The notes beneath the pieces were generated by a model. It was not told the origin of the DNA, searched no databases, and worked only from the letters and a program-made list of their open reading frames with translations. From positions 1 through 64,000 of the forward strand of contig NZ_QMEV01000003.1 of NCBI RefSeq assembly GCF_003284935.1: a stretch of 64,000 nucleotides of DNA, written 5' to 3'. This stretch comes from Mycobacterium colombiense. GTDB lineage: Bacteria > Actinomycetota > Actinomycetes > Mycobacteriales > Mycobacteriaceae. The position numbers and the translations under genes were made by a program. Shown here in pieces: positions 45,504 through 54,944 of the stretch (positions are counted from its first letter, which is position 1; each line of letters begins with the position of its first letter).

Positions 45504-46818
45504 GCCGTTCGGGCGGCGTGACCTGTTGCGGGGCGCTGGCGCGCTTTCCGCTGCGGCGCTGGCTCCGTGGTCGGCCGGGTGCGCTCCGGAGGACGACGCG
45601 CTCACTTTCTTCTTCGCGGCCAACCCGGACGAGCGTGACGCGAGGATGCGCGTCGTCGACGAGTTCGCGCGCCGGCACCCCGATATCAAGGTTCGTCCCG
45701 TGCAATCCGGGCCCGGTGTCATGCAACAACTTTCGACGTTCTGTGTTGGCGGAAAATGCCCCGACGTGCTGATGACCTGGGAACTGTCCTACGCCGAACT
45801 CGCCGACCGCGGTGTGCTGCTGGACATGAACACGCTGCTGGCGCGCGACAGATCGTTTGCCGACCAGCTCCGGGCGGACAGCATTCCGGCGCTGTACGAA
45901 ACCTTCACCTTCAACGGGAAGCAGTACGCACTTCCCGAACAGTGGTCGGGCAACTACCTGTTCTACAACAAACGGCTCTTCGCCGAAGCCGGCGTGCCGG
46001 CGCCCCCCAAGACGTGGGAGCAGCCGTGGGATTTCACCGAATTCCTGGACACCGCACGCGCGTTGACCAAGCGTGACGCGGCCGGGCGCGCGGCGCAGTA
46101 CGGCTTCGTCAACACCTGGGGTTCCTACTACTCGGCCGGCCTGTTCGCGATGAACAACGGCGTCGCCTGGTCCAACCCGCGGCTGAACCCCACCCACTTC
46201 AACTTCGACAACGCGGCGTTCCAGGAAGCGGTGCAGTTCTACGCCGATCTGGCCAACACGTACCGGGTCGCGCCCAACGCATCCGAGACGCAGTCCATGT
46301 CGACGCCCAACCTGTTTGCGGTGGGCCGGGCGGCGATCGCGCTCGGCGGCCACTGGCGCTACCAGACCTATATCCGTGCCGAGGACCTGGATTTCGACGT
46401 CGCCCCGTTGCCGGTCGGCCCGGCGCTGGGAAAGGGGCATGCCGCGTGCTCCGATATCGGCGCCACCGGATTGGCCATCTCGGCGAGCAGCCCGCGCAAG
46501 GAACAGGCGTGGGAGTTCGTGAAGTTCGCGACCGGCCCCGTCGGCCAGGCGCTGATCGGTGAATCCTGCCTGTTCGTTCCCGTGCTGCGCTCGGCGCTGC
46601 GATCAAAAGGATTCGCCAAGGCCCATCGGCGGCTGGGCAATCTCAGTATTCTCACCGAGGGTCCGGCGTTTTCACAGGGTCTGCCCATCACGCCGGCGTG
46701 GGAGAAGGTCAATGCCTTGATGGACCGTAACTTTGGTCCCGTCCTGCGCGGCCGCGAAGCGGCGACGTCATTGAGCGGGTTGAACCGTTCCGTCGACGAA
46801 GTGCTGCGCAGCCCGTGA
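45493..46818 (+). CDS. Sugar ABC transporter solute-binding lipoprotein (Rv2041c-like)
   Basis: A 441-residue extracytoplasmic solute-binding protein of the carbohydrate uptake type. The N-terminus FGRRDLLRG is a twin-arginine signal and SAGC is a lipobox with Cys30, so it is a Tat-exported lipoprotein. The mature part has typical MalE/UgpB-like features (FAANPDERDARMRVVDEFA, WSGNYLFYNKRLFAEAGVP, LSNLTILTEG-like C-terminal region). It is the first gene of an ABC operon with two permeases and an ATPase (46815, 47770, 48615), matching Rv2041c-Rv2038c. The substrate is not known, presumably a sugar or polyol. ATG 45493 has a GGGAGAG site and overlaps the sigma gene. Confidence 0.93.
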   Translation: MLDKPFGRRDLLRGAGALSAAALAPWSAGCAPEDDALTFFFAANPDERDARMRVVDEFARRHPDIKVRPVQSGPGVMQQLSTFCVGGKCPDVLMTWELSYAELADRGVLLDMNTLLARDRSFADQLRADSIPALYETFTFNGKQYALPEQWSGNYLFYNKRLFAEAGVPAPPKTWEQPWDFTEFLDTARALTKRDAAGRAAQYGFVNTWGSYYSAGLFAMNNGVAWSNPRLNPTHFNFDNAAFQEAVQFYADLANTYRVAPNASETQSMSTPNLFAVGRAAIALGGHWRYQTYIRAEDLDFDVAPLPVGPALGKGHAACSDIGATGLAISASSPRKEQAWEFVKFATGPVGQALIGESCLFVPVLRSALRSKGFAKAHRRLGNLSILTEGPAFSQGLPITPAWEKVNALMDRNFGPVLRGREAATSLSGLNRSVDEVLRSP

Positions 46819-47783
46819 CCGCGATGGAGGCGACCGGCGCAACCGCAGCGGCGGGCAGGGCGGCGTCGAAGACCCCGCAGAACCCGAGCCCGTGGCGCCG
46901 ACACGCATGGGCGGGTCGGTTGTTCGTCGCACCCAACATGGTGGCGGTCGCGGTGTTCATGCTCTTCCCGCTCGGTTTCTCGCTGTATATGAGCGTCCAG
47001 CGCTGGGACGTGTTCACCCCGCCGAAATTCGTGGGGCTGAAGAACTTCGGCGACTTGTTCACCTCGGATCCGCTCTTCTTGATCGCGATCCGCAACACGG
47101 TTATCTTCACCGTCGGAACGGTCGTGCCGACGGTGCTGATCAGCCTGGCCGTCGCCGGGGTGCTGAACCAGAAGGTCAGGGGCATCGGCGTCTTCCGGAC
47201 GATTGTCTTTCTGCCACTGGCGATCTCATCGGTCGTGATGGCGGTGGTATGGCAGTTCGTGTTCAACACCGACAACGGCTTGCTCAACATCATGCTCGGC
47301 TGGGTCGGACTCGGGCCGGTCCCGTGGCTGGTCGAGCCGCGCTGGGCCATGGCCTCGCTGTGCATCGTCAGCGTCTGGCGCAGTGTGCCCTTCGCGGCCG
47401 TCGTCCTGCTGGCCGCGATGCAAGGCGTCCCGGGGACGGTCTACGAGGCGGCCAAGATCGACGGGGCCAGCGAGATAAGGCAATTCGTCTCCATCACCGT
47501 TCCGTTGATCCGAGGGTCGATCTCGTTTGTCGTCATCATCTCGGTCATCCACGCCTTCCAGGCATTCGACATGGTGTACGTGCTCACCGGCCCCAGCGGC
47601 GGGCCGGAGTCGGCGACCTACGTCCTGGGCATCATGCTGTTCCAGCACGCGTTCTCGTTCCTCGAATTCGGATATGCCTCCGCGCTGGCGTGGGTGATGT
47701 TCGCGGTCTTGCTGGTGCTGACCGTCGTGCAGTTGCGAGTCAGCCATCGACGATCTTTGGAGAATTCGCGTGGGCTTAAGTGA
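46815..47783 (+). CDS. Sugar ABC transporter permease 1 (Rv2040c-like)
   Basis: A 322-residue MalF/UgpA-type permease. After a ~30-residue cytoplasmic tail rich in Ala, there are six hydrophobic helices. The EAA loop that contacts the ATPase is YEAAKIDGASEIRQFVSITV in the second half, followed by the conserved P-L pair. GTG 46815 overlaps the stop of the binding-protein gene as GTGA. It pairs with the second permease at 47770 (14-base overlap) to form the channel for the substrate delivered by the Tat lipoprotein. Confidence 0.93.
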   Translation: MTAMEATGATAAAGRAASKTPQNPSPWRRHAWAGRLFVAPNMVAVAVFMLFPLGFSLYMSVQRWDVFTPPKFVGLKNFGDLFTSDPLFLIAIRNTVIFTVGTVVPTVLISLAVAGVLNQKVRGIGVFRTIVFLPLAISSVVMAVVWQFVFNTDNGLLNIMLGWVGLGPVPWLVEPRWAMASLCIVSVWRSVPFAAVVLLAAMQGVPGTVYEAAKIDGASEIRQFVSITVPLIRGSISFVVIISVIHAFQAFDMVYVLTGPSGGPESATYVLGIMLFQHAFSFLEFGYASALAWVMFAVLLVLTVVQLRVSHRRSLENSRGLK

Positions 47784-48612
47784 GGGTGTCATCAAGCGCA
47801 CCGCGGTGCGCGGTGCCATGGTGTATGGCGCCTTGCTCGCCGTCGCCTGGTGCGCGCTGTTCCCGATCGCATGGGCCGTGTCGGGTTCGCTGAAAACCGA
47901 GGGCGAGGTCAGCGAACCCACGCTGTTGCCGGCGCACCCGCGGTGGTCCAACTACACCGAGGTGTTCGCGTTGATGCCGTTCGGGCGAATGTTTTTCAAC
48001 ACCGTGTTGTACGCGGGCTGTGTCACGGCGGGGCATGTGTTCTTTTGCTCGCTGGCCGGATACGCCTTCGCGCGGCTGGATTTCCGTGGCCGCGACGCGC
48101 TGTTCGTCGTCTACCTCGGCACATTGATGGTGCCCCTGACGGTCACGGTGATCCCGCAATTCCTGGTGATGCGGACCCTGGGCTGGGTCGACACCCCCTG
48201 GGCGATGATCGTGCCGGGTTTCTTCGGCAGCGCATTCGGCACGTACCTGATGCGGCAGTTCTTCCGCACCCTGCCCACCGATCTCGAGGAGGCCGCGATA
48301 CTCGACGGTTGTTCCCCGTGGCAGGTCTATTGGCGAATCCTGTTGCCGCATGCCAGGCCGGCCGTGATGGTGCTGGCGGTACTCACCTGGGTCAACGTCT
48401 GGAACGATTTCTTGTGGCCGTTGCTGATGATTCAGCGCAACAGCCTGGCCACCCTGACCCTGGGCCTGGTCCGGATGAAGGGCGAGTATGTTGCCCGGTG
48501 GCCGGTTCTGATGGCAACCTCGATGCTCATCATGCTGCCCCTGGTCATCATCTACGCGATCGCGCAACGCTCGTTCGTCCGCGGGATCGCGGTCACGGGT
48601 ATGGGCGGCTAG
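47770..48612 (+). CDS. Sugar ABC transporter permease 2 (Rv2039c-like)
   Basis: A 280-residue MalG/UgpE-type permease with six helices. Its EAA loop reads [20 protein letters not shown], and the N-terminal [21 protein letters not shown] start is typical for the family. GTG 47770 lies inside the end of the first permease, so translation is coupled. The C-terminal [14 protein letters not shown] tail is complete. It forms a heterodimer with the 46815 product. Confidence 0.93.
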   Translation: MGLSEGVIKRTAVRGAMVYGALLAVAWCALFPIAWAVSGSLKTEGEVSEPTLLPAHPRWSNYTEVFALMPFGRMFFNTVLYAGCVTAGHVFFCSLAGYAFARLDFRGRDALFVVYLGTLMVPLTVTVIPQFLVMRTLGWVDTPWAMIVPGFFGSAFGTYLMRQFFRTLPTDLEEAAILDGCSPWQVYWRILLPHARPAVMVLAVLTWVNVWNDFLWPLLMIQRNSLATLTLGLVRMKGEYVARWPVLMATSMLIMLPLVIIYAIAQRSFVRGIAVTGMGG

Positions 48613-48614
48613 CC

Positions 48615-49685
48615 GTGGCTTCGGTGACTTTCGAGCGGGCGACCCGCCGCTACCCCGGAGCGGATCGCCCCGCCCTGGACAACCTGGACCTCGACGTCGC
48701 CGACGGCGAGTTCGTCGTTTTGGTGGGACCGTCCGGGTGCGGCAAGACGACCTCGCTGCGGATGGTGGCCGGGCTGGAAGCCGTGGACTCCGGGCACATC
48801 CGGATCGGCGAGCGCGACGTCACCCACCTCGATCCCAAGGATCGCGACGTCGCGATGGTCTTTCAGAACTACGCGCTCTACCCGCACATGACGGTGGCCC
48901 AGAACATGGGATTCGCCATGAAGATCGCCAAGACGCCGAAGGCCCAGATCCGGGAGCGGGTGCTGGACGCGGCGAAATTGCTTGACCTGCAACCCTATCT
49001 CGATCGCAAGCCGAAAGACCTGTCCGGCGGACAACGCCAACGAGTCGCGATGGGGCGTGCGATCGTGCGCCGGCCGCACGTGTTCCTGATGGACGAGCCG
49101 CTGTCGAACCTCGACGCCAAACTGCGGGTCCAGACGCGCAATCAGATCGCCGCACTGCAACGGCGGCTGGGTACCACCACCGTCTACGTCACCCACGACC
49201 AGGTCGAGGCGATGACGATGGGCGACCGCGTCGCCGTCCTGCGCGACGGCGTGCTGCAACAGTTCGCACCGCCCCGCGAGCTCTACCGAAACCCGGACAA
49301 TGTCTTCGTGGCGGGCTTCATCGGATCCCCGGCGATGAACCTGTTCACCCTTCCCGTCGTGGATTCCGCTGTGTCGCTGGGTGATTGGCCCATCGCCTTG
49401 CCCCGTGAAGTTGCCGGCGCCGCGGGTGAGGTCGTGGTGGGGGTACGCCCCGAACATTTCGAGCTGGGTGGCCTCGGTGTCGAGATGGAGGTGGACGTGG
49501 TGGAGGAGCTGGGGGCGGACGCCTACCTGTATGGGCGAATCACCGTCTCCGCCAAGGTGATCGATGCGCCCATCGTCGCGCGGGCCGACGGGCGAAACCC
49601 CCCGCAGAAGGGCAGCCGGGTGCGCCTGCACCCGGTGCCCGGACACCTGCACTTCTTCGGCGTGGAGGGCAGCCGAATTTGTTGA
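48615..49685 (+). CDS. Sugar ABC transporter ATPase (Rv2038c-like)
   Basis: A 356-residue MalK/UgpC-type ATPase. Walker A is GPSGCGKT (38-45), the Q-loop is [11 protein letters not shown], the signature is LSGGQ, Walker B is VFLMDEP and the H-loop is VTHDQ. The C-terminal ~110 residues are the MOI/TOBE regulatory domain (VGVRPEHF). Start GTG 48615 follows the permease stop by 2 bases. It energises uptake through the two permeases. Length and position match Rv2038c (357 residues). Confidence 0.95.
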   Translation: MASVTFERATRRYPGADRPALDNLDLDVADGEFVVLVGPSGCGKTTSLRMVAGLEAVDSGHIRIGERDVTHLDPKDRDVAMVFQNYALYPHMTVAQNMGFAMKIAKTPKAQIRERVLDAAKLLDLQPYLDRKPKDLSGGQRQRVAMGRAIVRRPHVFLMDEPLSNLDAKLRVQTRNQIAALQRRLGTTTVYVTHDQVEAMTMGDRVAVLRDGVLQQFAPPRELYRNPDNVFVAGFIGSPAMNLFTLPVVDSAVSLGDWPIALPREVAGAAGEVVVGVRPEHFELGGLGVEMEVDVVEELGADAYLYGRITVSAKVIDAPIVARADGRNPPQKGSRVRLHPVPGHLHFFGVEGSRIC

Positions 49686-49707
49686 TCGATCCGGACAGGG
49701 GGTTGCG

Positions 49708-50673
49708 GTGAGCACGGACCGTGCCGACTTGGTGTGCGAGGGCGGTGGCGTCCGTGGGATCGGCCTGGTCGGGGCGGTGAATGCGCTCGCCCAGGCCGGC
49801 TACCGATTTCCGCGTGTCGCGGGAAGCAGCGCGGGTGCGATCGTCGCCTCGCTGGTCGCCGCCCTGCAGGTGGCCGGTGAGCCGTTGAGCCGGCTCGCCG
49901 ACATCATGCGCGCGATCGACTATCGAAAGTTCCTTGACCGCAACTGGATCGGGCGGATACCGCTGATCGGCGGGGCATTGTCGTTGCTGACGTCAGACGG
50001 TGTCTATCGCGGGGCGTATCTCGAGCAGTTGCTCGCGGGGCTGCTCCGCGATCTGGGCGTGAAGACCTTCGGCGATCTGCGCACGGGCGAAGAGCCCACA
50101 CAGTTCGCGTGGTCGCTCGTCGTGACGGCCAGCGACCTGTCGCGGCGCCGGCTGGTCCGGATTCCCTGGGATCTCGGTTCCTATGGCATCGACCCCGACG
50201 ACTTCCCGGTCGCACGCGCGGTGCACGCGTCGTCGGCCATTCCGTATGTGTTCGAGCCCGTTCGGGTCGGCGGCGCGACGTGGGTGGACGGCGGGTTGTT
50301 GTCGGACTTTCCGGTCGAGCTGTTCGACCGGCCCGATGCGCAACCGCGTTGGCCCACCTTCGGGATTCGATTGTCCGCGCGTCCCGGCATCCCGCCCACC
50401 CATCCGGTCCATGGGCCGGTGTCGTTGGGGCTTGCGGCGATAGAGACCCTGGTGAGCAATCAGGACAACGCCTACATCGATGACCCGTGCACCGTCCGGC
50501 GCACCATCTTCGTGCCGGCCGACGAGGTCAGCCCGATCGACTTCAACATCACCGCCGCGCAACGCGAAGCCCTCTACGAGCGAGGATTGCAAGCGGGTCA
50601 ACAGTTTTTGCAGACCTGGAACTACGCCGATTATCTGAAGGCCTGTGGCGCCCCGGTGCGCAAATCACCGTGA
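49708..50673 (+). CDS. Patatin-like phospholipase (Rv2037c-like)
   Basis: A 321-residue patatin-family hydrolase. The glycine-rich oxyanion loop EGGGVRG (11-17), the nucleophile GSSAG with Ser41 and the catalytic Asp194 in WVDGG are all present, giving a complete Ser-Asp dyad. Such enzymes release fatty acids from phospholipids or other acyl esters. No clear transmembrane segment, though M. tuberculosis Rv2037c was described as membrane-associated. GTG 49708 follows an AGGGGG site. It lies 22 bases after the ATPase, so it may be the last gene of the transporter operon, hinting that the transported compound could be a glycerophosphodiester or similar; that is speculation. Confidence 0.9.
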   Translation: MSTDRADLVCEGGGVRGIGLVGAVNALAQAGYRFPRVAGSSAGAIVASLVAALQVAGEPLSRLADIMRAIDYRKFLDRNWIGRIPLIGGALSLLTSDGVYRGAYLEQLLAGLLRDLGVKTFGDLRTGEEPTQFAWSLVVTASDLSRRRLVRIPWDLGSYGIDPDDFPVARAVHASSAIPYVFEPVRVGGATWVDGGLLSDFPVELFDRPDAQPRWPTFGIRLSARPGIPPTHPVHGPVSLGLAAIETLVSNQDNAYIDDPCTVRRTIFVPADEVSPIDFNITAAQREALYERGLQAGQQFLQTWNYADYLKACGAPVRKSP

Positions 50674-50695
50674 CGGCAAAATCGTTCGGCGCCGC

Positions 50696-50983
50696 TTAAC
50701 CGCGCGAGCAGCGCAGCGCATGAACGCGACGCTGCACACGCGAGACGTCGTCGGGGGAGGGCAGCTGGTTGGTGATCCGGGTGACCTCGACGCCGATATC
50801 GATGGAACTGATCGGCCAGAGCCGACGCGCGATGAGATCCCTTGCGATGGCGGTGATGTCGTCGTCACAGAGCCGTCGGCGCGTCAACGCCACCAGCGGC
50901 ACGTACCCGGTGACGGGCATGCCGGACGGGTAGCCGGCGCGCACGAAAGCCACAATGCTTGTCACCCAGTGCGACAGGTCCAT
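50696..50983 (-). CDS. DUF3349 small protein
   Basis: A 95-residue protein of the mycobacterial DUF3349 family, recognised by MDLSHWVTSIVAFVRAGYPS, GYVPLVALTRRRL and the PSPDDVSRVQRRVHAL helix. The family has a small helical fold known from structural genomics and no established function. ATG 50983 follows GAGGTGG. It converges on the patatin-like gene with 22 bases between stops and diverges from the DUF3097 gene. No export signal. Confidence 0.85.
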   Translation of the reverse strand: MDLSHWVTSIVAFVRAGYPSGMPVTGYVPLVALTRRRLCDDDITAIARDLIARRLWPISSIDIGVEVTRITNQLPSPDDVSRVQRRVHALRCSRG

Positions 50984-51194
50984 ACGTCCACCTCGCTAAC
51001 CGCCGCAAGTTGCGCATACGCGGCAGTGCTTGCCATGGCTAGCAACGTACCATCAGCGATGCCATCAGCTGAGTAACGCCACACAGTTAAACGCATTTTT
51101 TACGGACGGCACCGCGGCATCCGGGCAGTGATTTCGCTGACGATTCGCCGGCCATGGCGCGCCGTAACGGCGTTTGGCCGCAAGGCTTTCTAGG

Positions 51195-52037
51195 ATGGCC
51201 GGCGTGGTGGATCGCTATGGAACCGATGTGCTGGCCGGGGGTCGACGCAAGCCCCGCTCGACGGAGCATCCTGCCGAACCGGGCCTGGTGGTCGAGGACG
51301 CCCAAACCGGATACGTCGGCGCGGTGGTGCGCGTCGAATACGGTCGGGTGGATCTGGAAGACCGGCGCGGTCATGTGCGCGGATTTCCTTTGGGCCCAGG
51401 CTATTTGCTAGAGGGGCGTCCCGTCATCCTCACCGCGCCGCGCCGGCCCGCGCCGACCGCCGCGAACAGGACAGCATCCGGTTCGGTCGCGGTATCGGGT
51501 GTTCGCGCCCGCGTCGCCCGGGCCAGCCGAATTTACGTCGAGGGCCGCCACGACGCCGAGCTCATCGCCCAGGTGTGGGGTGAGGACCTGCGGATCGAAG
51601 GTGTCGTCGTCGAGCAACTCGGCGGCGTCGACGATCTGGTGGACATTGTCGCCGAGTTCGCGCCCGGCCCCGGGCGTCGGCTCGGTGTGCTCGTCGACCA
51701 CCTCGTCGCGCGTTCCAAGGAGGCGCGGATCGCCGAGGCGGTGCGGCGCGGCCCGGGCGGCACCGACACACTGGTCGTCGGCCATCCCTACGTCGACATC
51801 TGGCAGGCCGTCAAGCCGCAGCGGCTGGGCCTGCGCGCCTGGCCGCAGGTGCCGCGGCAGGTGGAGTGGAAGCACGGCGTATGCCAGGCCCTGGGCCTGC
51901 CGCACGGCGATCAGGCCGACATCGCCAGGGCCTGGCGCCACATCCGCTCACGCGTGCGCGACTGGAACGATCTGGAACCGGCGCTGATCAGTCGGGTCGA
52001 GGAACTCATCGACTTCGTGACCGCGCCGGCCTCCTGA
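51195..52037 (+). CDS. DUF3097 family protein
   Basis: A 280-residue actinobacterial conserved protein. The N-terminal part has VDRYGTDVLAG and a small beta-barrel-like segment (VGAVVRVEYGRVDLEDRRG), and the centre has VARASRIYVEGRHDAELIAQ with a TOPRIM-like (V)EG...D pattern, then LGVLVDHLVARSKEARIA. A nucleic-acid-related role is possible because of the TOPRIM-like centre but is not proven. The start ATG 51195 is preferred; GTG 51204 with AGGATGG upstream is possible. Monocistronic in appearance, 84 bases before efeU, with an IdeR-like box in that gap. Confidence 0.8.
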   Translation: MAGVVDRYGTDVLAGGRRKPRSTEHPAEPGLVVEDAQTGYVGAVVRVEYGRVDLEDRRGHVRGFPLGPGYLLEGRPVILTAPRRPAPTAANRTASGSVAVSGVRARVARASRIYVEGRHDAELIAQVWGEDLRIEGVVVEQLGGVDDLVDIVAEFAPGPGRRLGVLVDHLVARSKEARIAEAVRRGPGGTDTLVVGHPYVDIWQAVKPQRLGLRAWPQVPRQVEWKHGVCQALGLPHGDQADIARAWRHIRSRVRDWNDLEPALISRVEELIDFVTAPAS

Positions 52038-52070
52038 CCCGGCGGACCAGGGCGAATAGCCCTCGCTTGG

Positions 52071-52089
52071 TTAGGCTACGCTAAGCCGA
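52071..52089. promoter_or_regulatory. IdeR-like iron box upstream of efeUOB
   Basis: TTAGGCTACGCTAAGCCGA matches the IdeR consensus at 14 of 19 positions, with the conserved TTAGG and GCTAA halves intact. It ends 32 bases before the efeU start, where binding of iron-loaded IdeR would block transcription. Confidence 0.65.
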
Positions 52090-52121
52090 AGGTCTCGATC
52101 GGCGGGACAGAAACTAGGCGT

Positions 52122-53729
52122 ATGCAGGGCGTATTCGGCGTATTCATCGGCACCTTTCTCATCGGTCTCCGTGAGGGCCTAGAGGCGTCGCTCATCGTGA
52201 GCATCGTCGGTGCGTTTCTCAAGCGGAACGGCCAAACGGTCCGTCCGATGTTTGTCGGCGTCGGCTTGGCCGTGCTGCTCAGCGTCGGCGTGGGCGTGGG
52301 CCTGGACCTGTTCGCCGCCAGTCTGCCGCAGGCCCAGCAAGAGATGATGGAGACCGTCATCAACGCCATCGCGGTGGTGTTCGTGACGTCGATGATCATC
52401 TGGATGAACGGCAACGCCGCCCAGCTCAAGGGGGAACTCGAGCGGGAGGCCCGTCAGGCGGTCAACCGCGGCGGTGCGTTCGCGCTGGCGGCCATGGCTT
52501 TCCTCGCCGTCCTCAAGGAGGGCTTCGAGACGTCGGTGTTCTTGCTGGCGGCCGCCCAGACGTCGCACGGCAACCGGTGGTTCGCCGTGCTGGGCGGCGC
52601 GGTAGGCATCGCGACGTCGGTCGGGCTCGGCGTGGGCCTGTACTACGGCGGGCTGCGAATCAATCTCGGCCGGTTCTTCCGGGTCACCGGCGTGTTCCTG
52701 GTGCTGATCGCCGCCGGCCTGGTGCTGGGCGCGCTGCGCACCGCGCACGAGGCGGGCTGGGTGACCATCGGCCAGCAACAGGTGCTGGATCTGTCTGGCT
52801 GGATACCCCCCAATTCGGTGCTGGGCGCGGTGACGACCGGCGTGTTCGGCATCCCCGCCGACCCTCGCCTCATCGAGGTGCTGGGCTGGCTGCTGTACGC
52901 CGTGCCGGTACTCGCCATCTTCCTGTGGCCCGCCCGGCTCGTCGCCGCGCCGCGAGCGCGCGGCCGGCTGCTGGCGGCGACGTCGGTGGTGCTGATCATC
53001 CTCGGCGCGGGGCTGGCGATCATGACGCCGGCCAACCCGTCGCCGAGCCTGCGGGCCCGCACCGCCACCGACCGCTCGGGCCACACTGTCGTGGTGTCGA
53101 TGGCGACCGGGCCACACGGGCGCGAGCTGACCATCGCCCCCCAGGGCAGTTCGGCCGTCCACAGCATCGTGCTTGTCCCGGCGGATGACCGAACGGTGGA
53201 CGGCTTGCCCGTGCAGGTATGGCAGGCTTCCGAAGCTGCCGGGGCCGATGGTGCGCCCGAAGTCTCGCTGGATCAGTTGCTGAGCATGACAGGCGGCCGG
53301 TTGCCGGTCGGTCTCGCGGTGGGCCGCACGCCGGGCCCGTTTCAGGGTCAATGGTCGACGACCACCGCGTACACCGTGCTCGCGCGGGGTGATTCCGTGG
53401 TGAGCGCGCAAGCCACGAGCAACCGGACCGCGATCTTGACCGGCGGCGGCTTGACGGGGGCCAAGACCGTCAGTCTCGGCGGGTTGGCGACCGACTGGTC
53501 CACCTCGAGTGCCGAGGACCACTCGACCGCGGCCGAGATCGCCGCGAGCGACCGCGAGCGCGGGGAGCGGCAGCTCTGGAATGTCTGGCTGCCGTTGGTA
53601 ATAGCGGGTTTTGCATTGGCGTGCGCGCTGTCAGCGATAGCCTCGGTGCGCGTGCACCGCAGGCAAACCGACGAGAGGAAATTCATAGATGGGGAGTCGC
53701 ATCGCCCTGGCAGCGTGCCGGTCTCGTGA
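52122..53729 (+). CDS. efeU: Iron permease EfeU (FTR1 family) with extracytoplasmic C-terminal domain
   Basis: A 535-residue FTR1-type iron permease. Seven helices fill about residues 1-285. The two REGLEA-type iron motifs are REGLEA (about 17-22) and KEGFET (about 133-138). Another helix (about 287-305) leads to an extra ~170-residue domain outside the membrane (about 310-480) and a last helix (WLPLVIAGFALACALSAI). E. coli EfeU lacks that extra domain, so it may replace or assist a periplasmic partner. First gene of efeUOB, overlapping efeO by 41 bases, with an IdeR-like box upstream. ATG 52122 is used. Confidence 0.92.
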   Translation: MQGVFGVFIGTFLIGLREGLEASLIVSIVGAFLKRNGQTVRPMFVGVGLAVLLSVGVGVGLDLFAASLPQAQQEMMETVINAIAVVFVTSMIIWMNGNAAQLKGELEREARQAVNRGGAFALAAMAFLAVLKEGFETSVFLLAAAQTSHGNRWFAVLGGAVGIATSVGLGVGLYYGGLRINLGRFFRVTGVFLVLIAAGLVLGALRTAHEAGWVTIGQQQVLDLSGWIPPNSVLGAVTTGVFGIPADPRLIEVLGWLLYAVPVLAIFLWPARLVAAPRARGRLLAATSVVLIILGAGLAIMTPANPSPSLRARTATDRSGHTVVVSMATGPHGRELTIAPQGSSAVHSIVLVPADDRTVDGLPVQVWQASEAAGADGAPEVSLDQLLSMTGGRLPVGLAVGRTPGPFQGQWSTTTAYTVLARGDSVVSAQATSNRTAILTGGGLTGAKTVSLGGLATDWSTSSAEDHSTAAEIAASDRERGERQLWNVWLPLVIAGFALACALSAIASVRVHRRQTDERKFIDGESHRPGSVPVS

Positions 53730-54942
53730 ATTCTTGCTGACCACAACGGTTCTTGTCGCGGCGACGGCGTTGTCCGCGACCGCATGCGGACACTCGGGTG
53801 ACACCGCCAACCATGCTCAGCAGCCGAAACCGGGCGGTACCAATGCGGTCAAGGTCACCATGGCCAACGACGGCGGCAAGGACGGCTGCGCCCTGGACAC
53901 CACCAGCGTGCCCGCCGGGCCGGTGACCTTCACGGTCGCCAACACCAACGCGCCCGGCATCAACGAGGTCGAATTGCTCAGGGATCAGCGGATCGTCGGC
54001 GAGAAGGAGAACCTCGCGCCGGGCCTGGACCCGGTGTCGTTCACGGTTTCGCTGGACGGCGGTGCCTACCAGCTCTATTGCCCGGGTGCCAGCACCGAAT
54101 ACCAGACCCTGACGGTGACCGGTAATGCGCCCGCGACACCTACCGGCACCGTGGCCAGCATCCTCAGCCAGGGGACCAAGGACTACGCCGCCTACATCAT
54201 CAACCAGATCGGTCAGCTCAACGACGGCGTGAAGGCACTCGATGCCGCCGTGCAGTCGGGCAACGTCGAGGGCGCGAAGGCGGCCTACGCCAAGGCCCGG
54301 TTGTTCTGGGAGCGTTCGGAGTCCACCGTCGAGGGCTTCGTGCTGCCGGGCTATGCGGTCGGCGACAACGCCGGCAGCCTGGACTATCTGATCGACATGC
54401 GTGAGTCGACACCCGTGGACGCGAAGGTCGGCTGGAAGGGCTTTCACGCCATCGAGCGCGATCTGTGGCAGGGCGGGGCGATCACCGCGGGGACGAAGGC
54501 GTTCAGCACCGAATTGGTGGGCAACGTCGGCAAATTGAACGGCATCGTCGCGACCCTGCAGTACAAGCCCGAGGATCTGGCCAACGGCGCCAGCGATCTG
54601 ATCGAAGAGATTCAGAACACCAAGATCACCGGCGAGGAGGAGGCGTTCAGTCACATTGACCTGGTGGACTTTTCGGGCAACGTGGAAGGAGCGCAGCAGG
54701 CGTACGCCTCACTGCGGCCGGGCCTGGAAAAGATCGATGCCAACCTGGTCCGCCAGATCGATCAGCAGTTCCACAGCGTGCTGACCACCCTGGACGGGTA
54801 TCGCGACCCGGCCGCACTCGGCGGCTACAAAACCTACACCCCCGCGCTGAAGGCCACCGACGCGCCGAAGCTGACCGCGGTGATCCAGCCGCTGCACCAG
54901 AGCCTGTCCACCGTCGCCCAAAAAGTCGTGACGGCCGGCTGA
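53689..54942 (+). CDS. efeO: Iron uptake lipoprotein EfeO
   Basis: A 417-residue exported protein. The signal peptide ends with a TAC lipobox (Cys33). The N-terminal domain (about 48-145) is cupredoxin-like, as in E. coli EfeO. The C-terminal domain (about 150-410) is an M75 peptidase-like (imelysin) fold with the HxxE metal motif HAIE at 253-256. EfeO binds or delivers iron to EfeU. ATG 53689 is preceded by GAGAGGAAA, and the gene starts inside the end of efeU, then is followed by efeB after 2 bases, a tight operon. Confidence 0.93.
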   Translation: MGSRIALAACRSREFLLTTTVLVAATALSATACGHSGDTANHAQQPKPGGTNAVKVTMANDGGKDGCALDTTSVPAGPVTFTVANTNAPGINEVELLRDQRIVGEKENLAPGLDPVSFTVSLDGGAYQLYCPGASTEYQTLTVTGNAPATPTGTVASILSQGTKDYAAYIINQIGQLNDGVKALDAAVQSGNVEGAKAAYAKARLFWERSESTVEGFVLPGYAVGDNAGSLDYLIDMRESTPVDAKVGWKGFHAIERDLWQGGAITAGTKAFSTELVGNVGKLNGIVATLQYKPEDLANGASDLIEEIQNTKITGEEEAFSHIDLVDFSGNVEGAQQAYASLRPGLEKIDANLVRQIDQQFHSVLTTLDGYRDPAALGGYKTYTPALKATDAPKLTAVIQPLHQSLSTVAQKVVTAG

Positions 54943-54944
54943 TC

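Noticed and set aside
51000..51190. Small ORFs or an RNA gene between the DUF3349 and DUF3097 genes
   Set aside because: No ribosome site, no cloverleaf or stable hairpin and no recognisable peptide was found.
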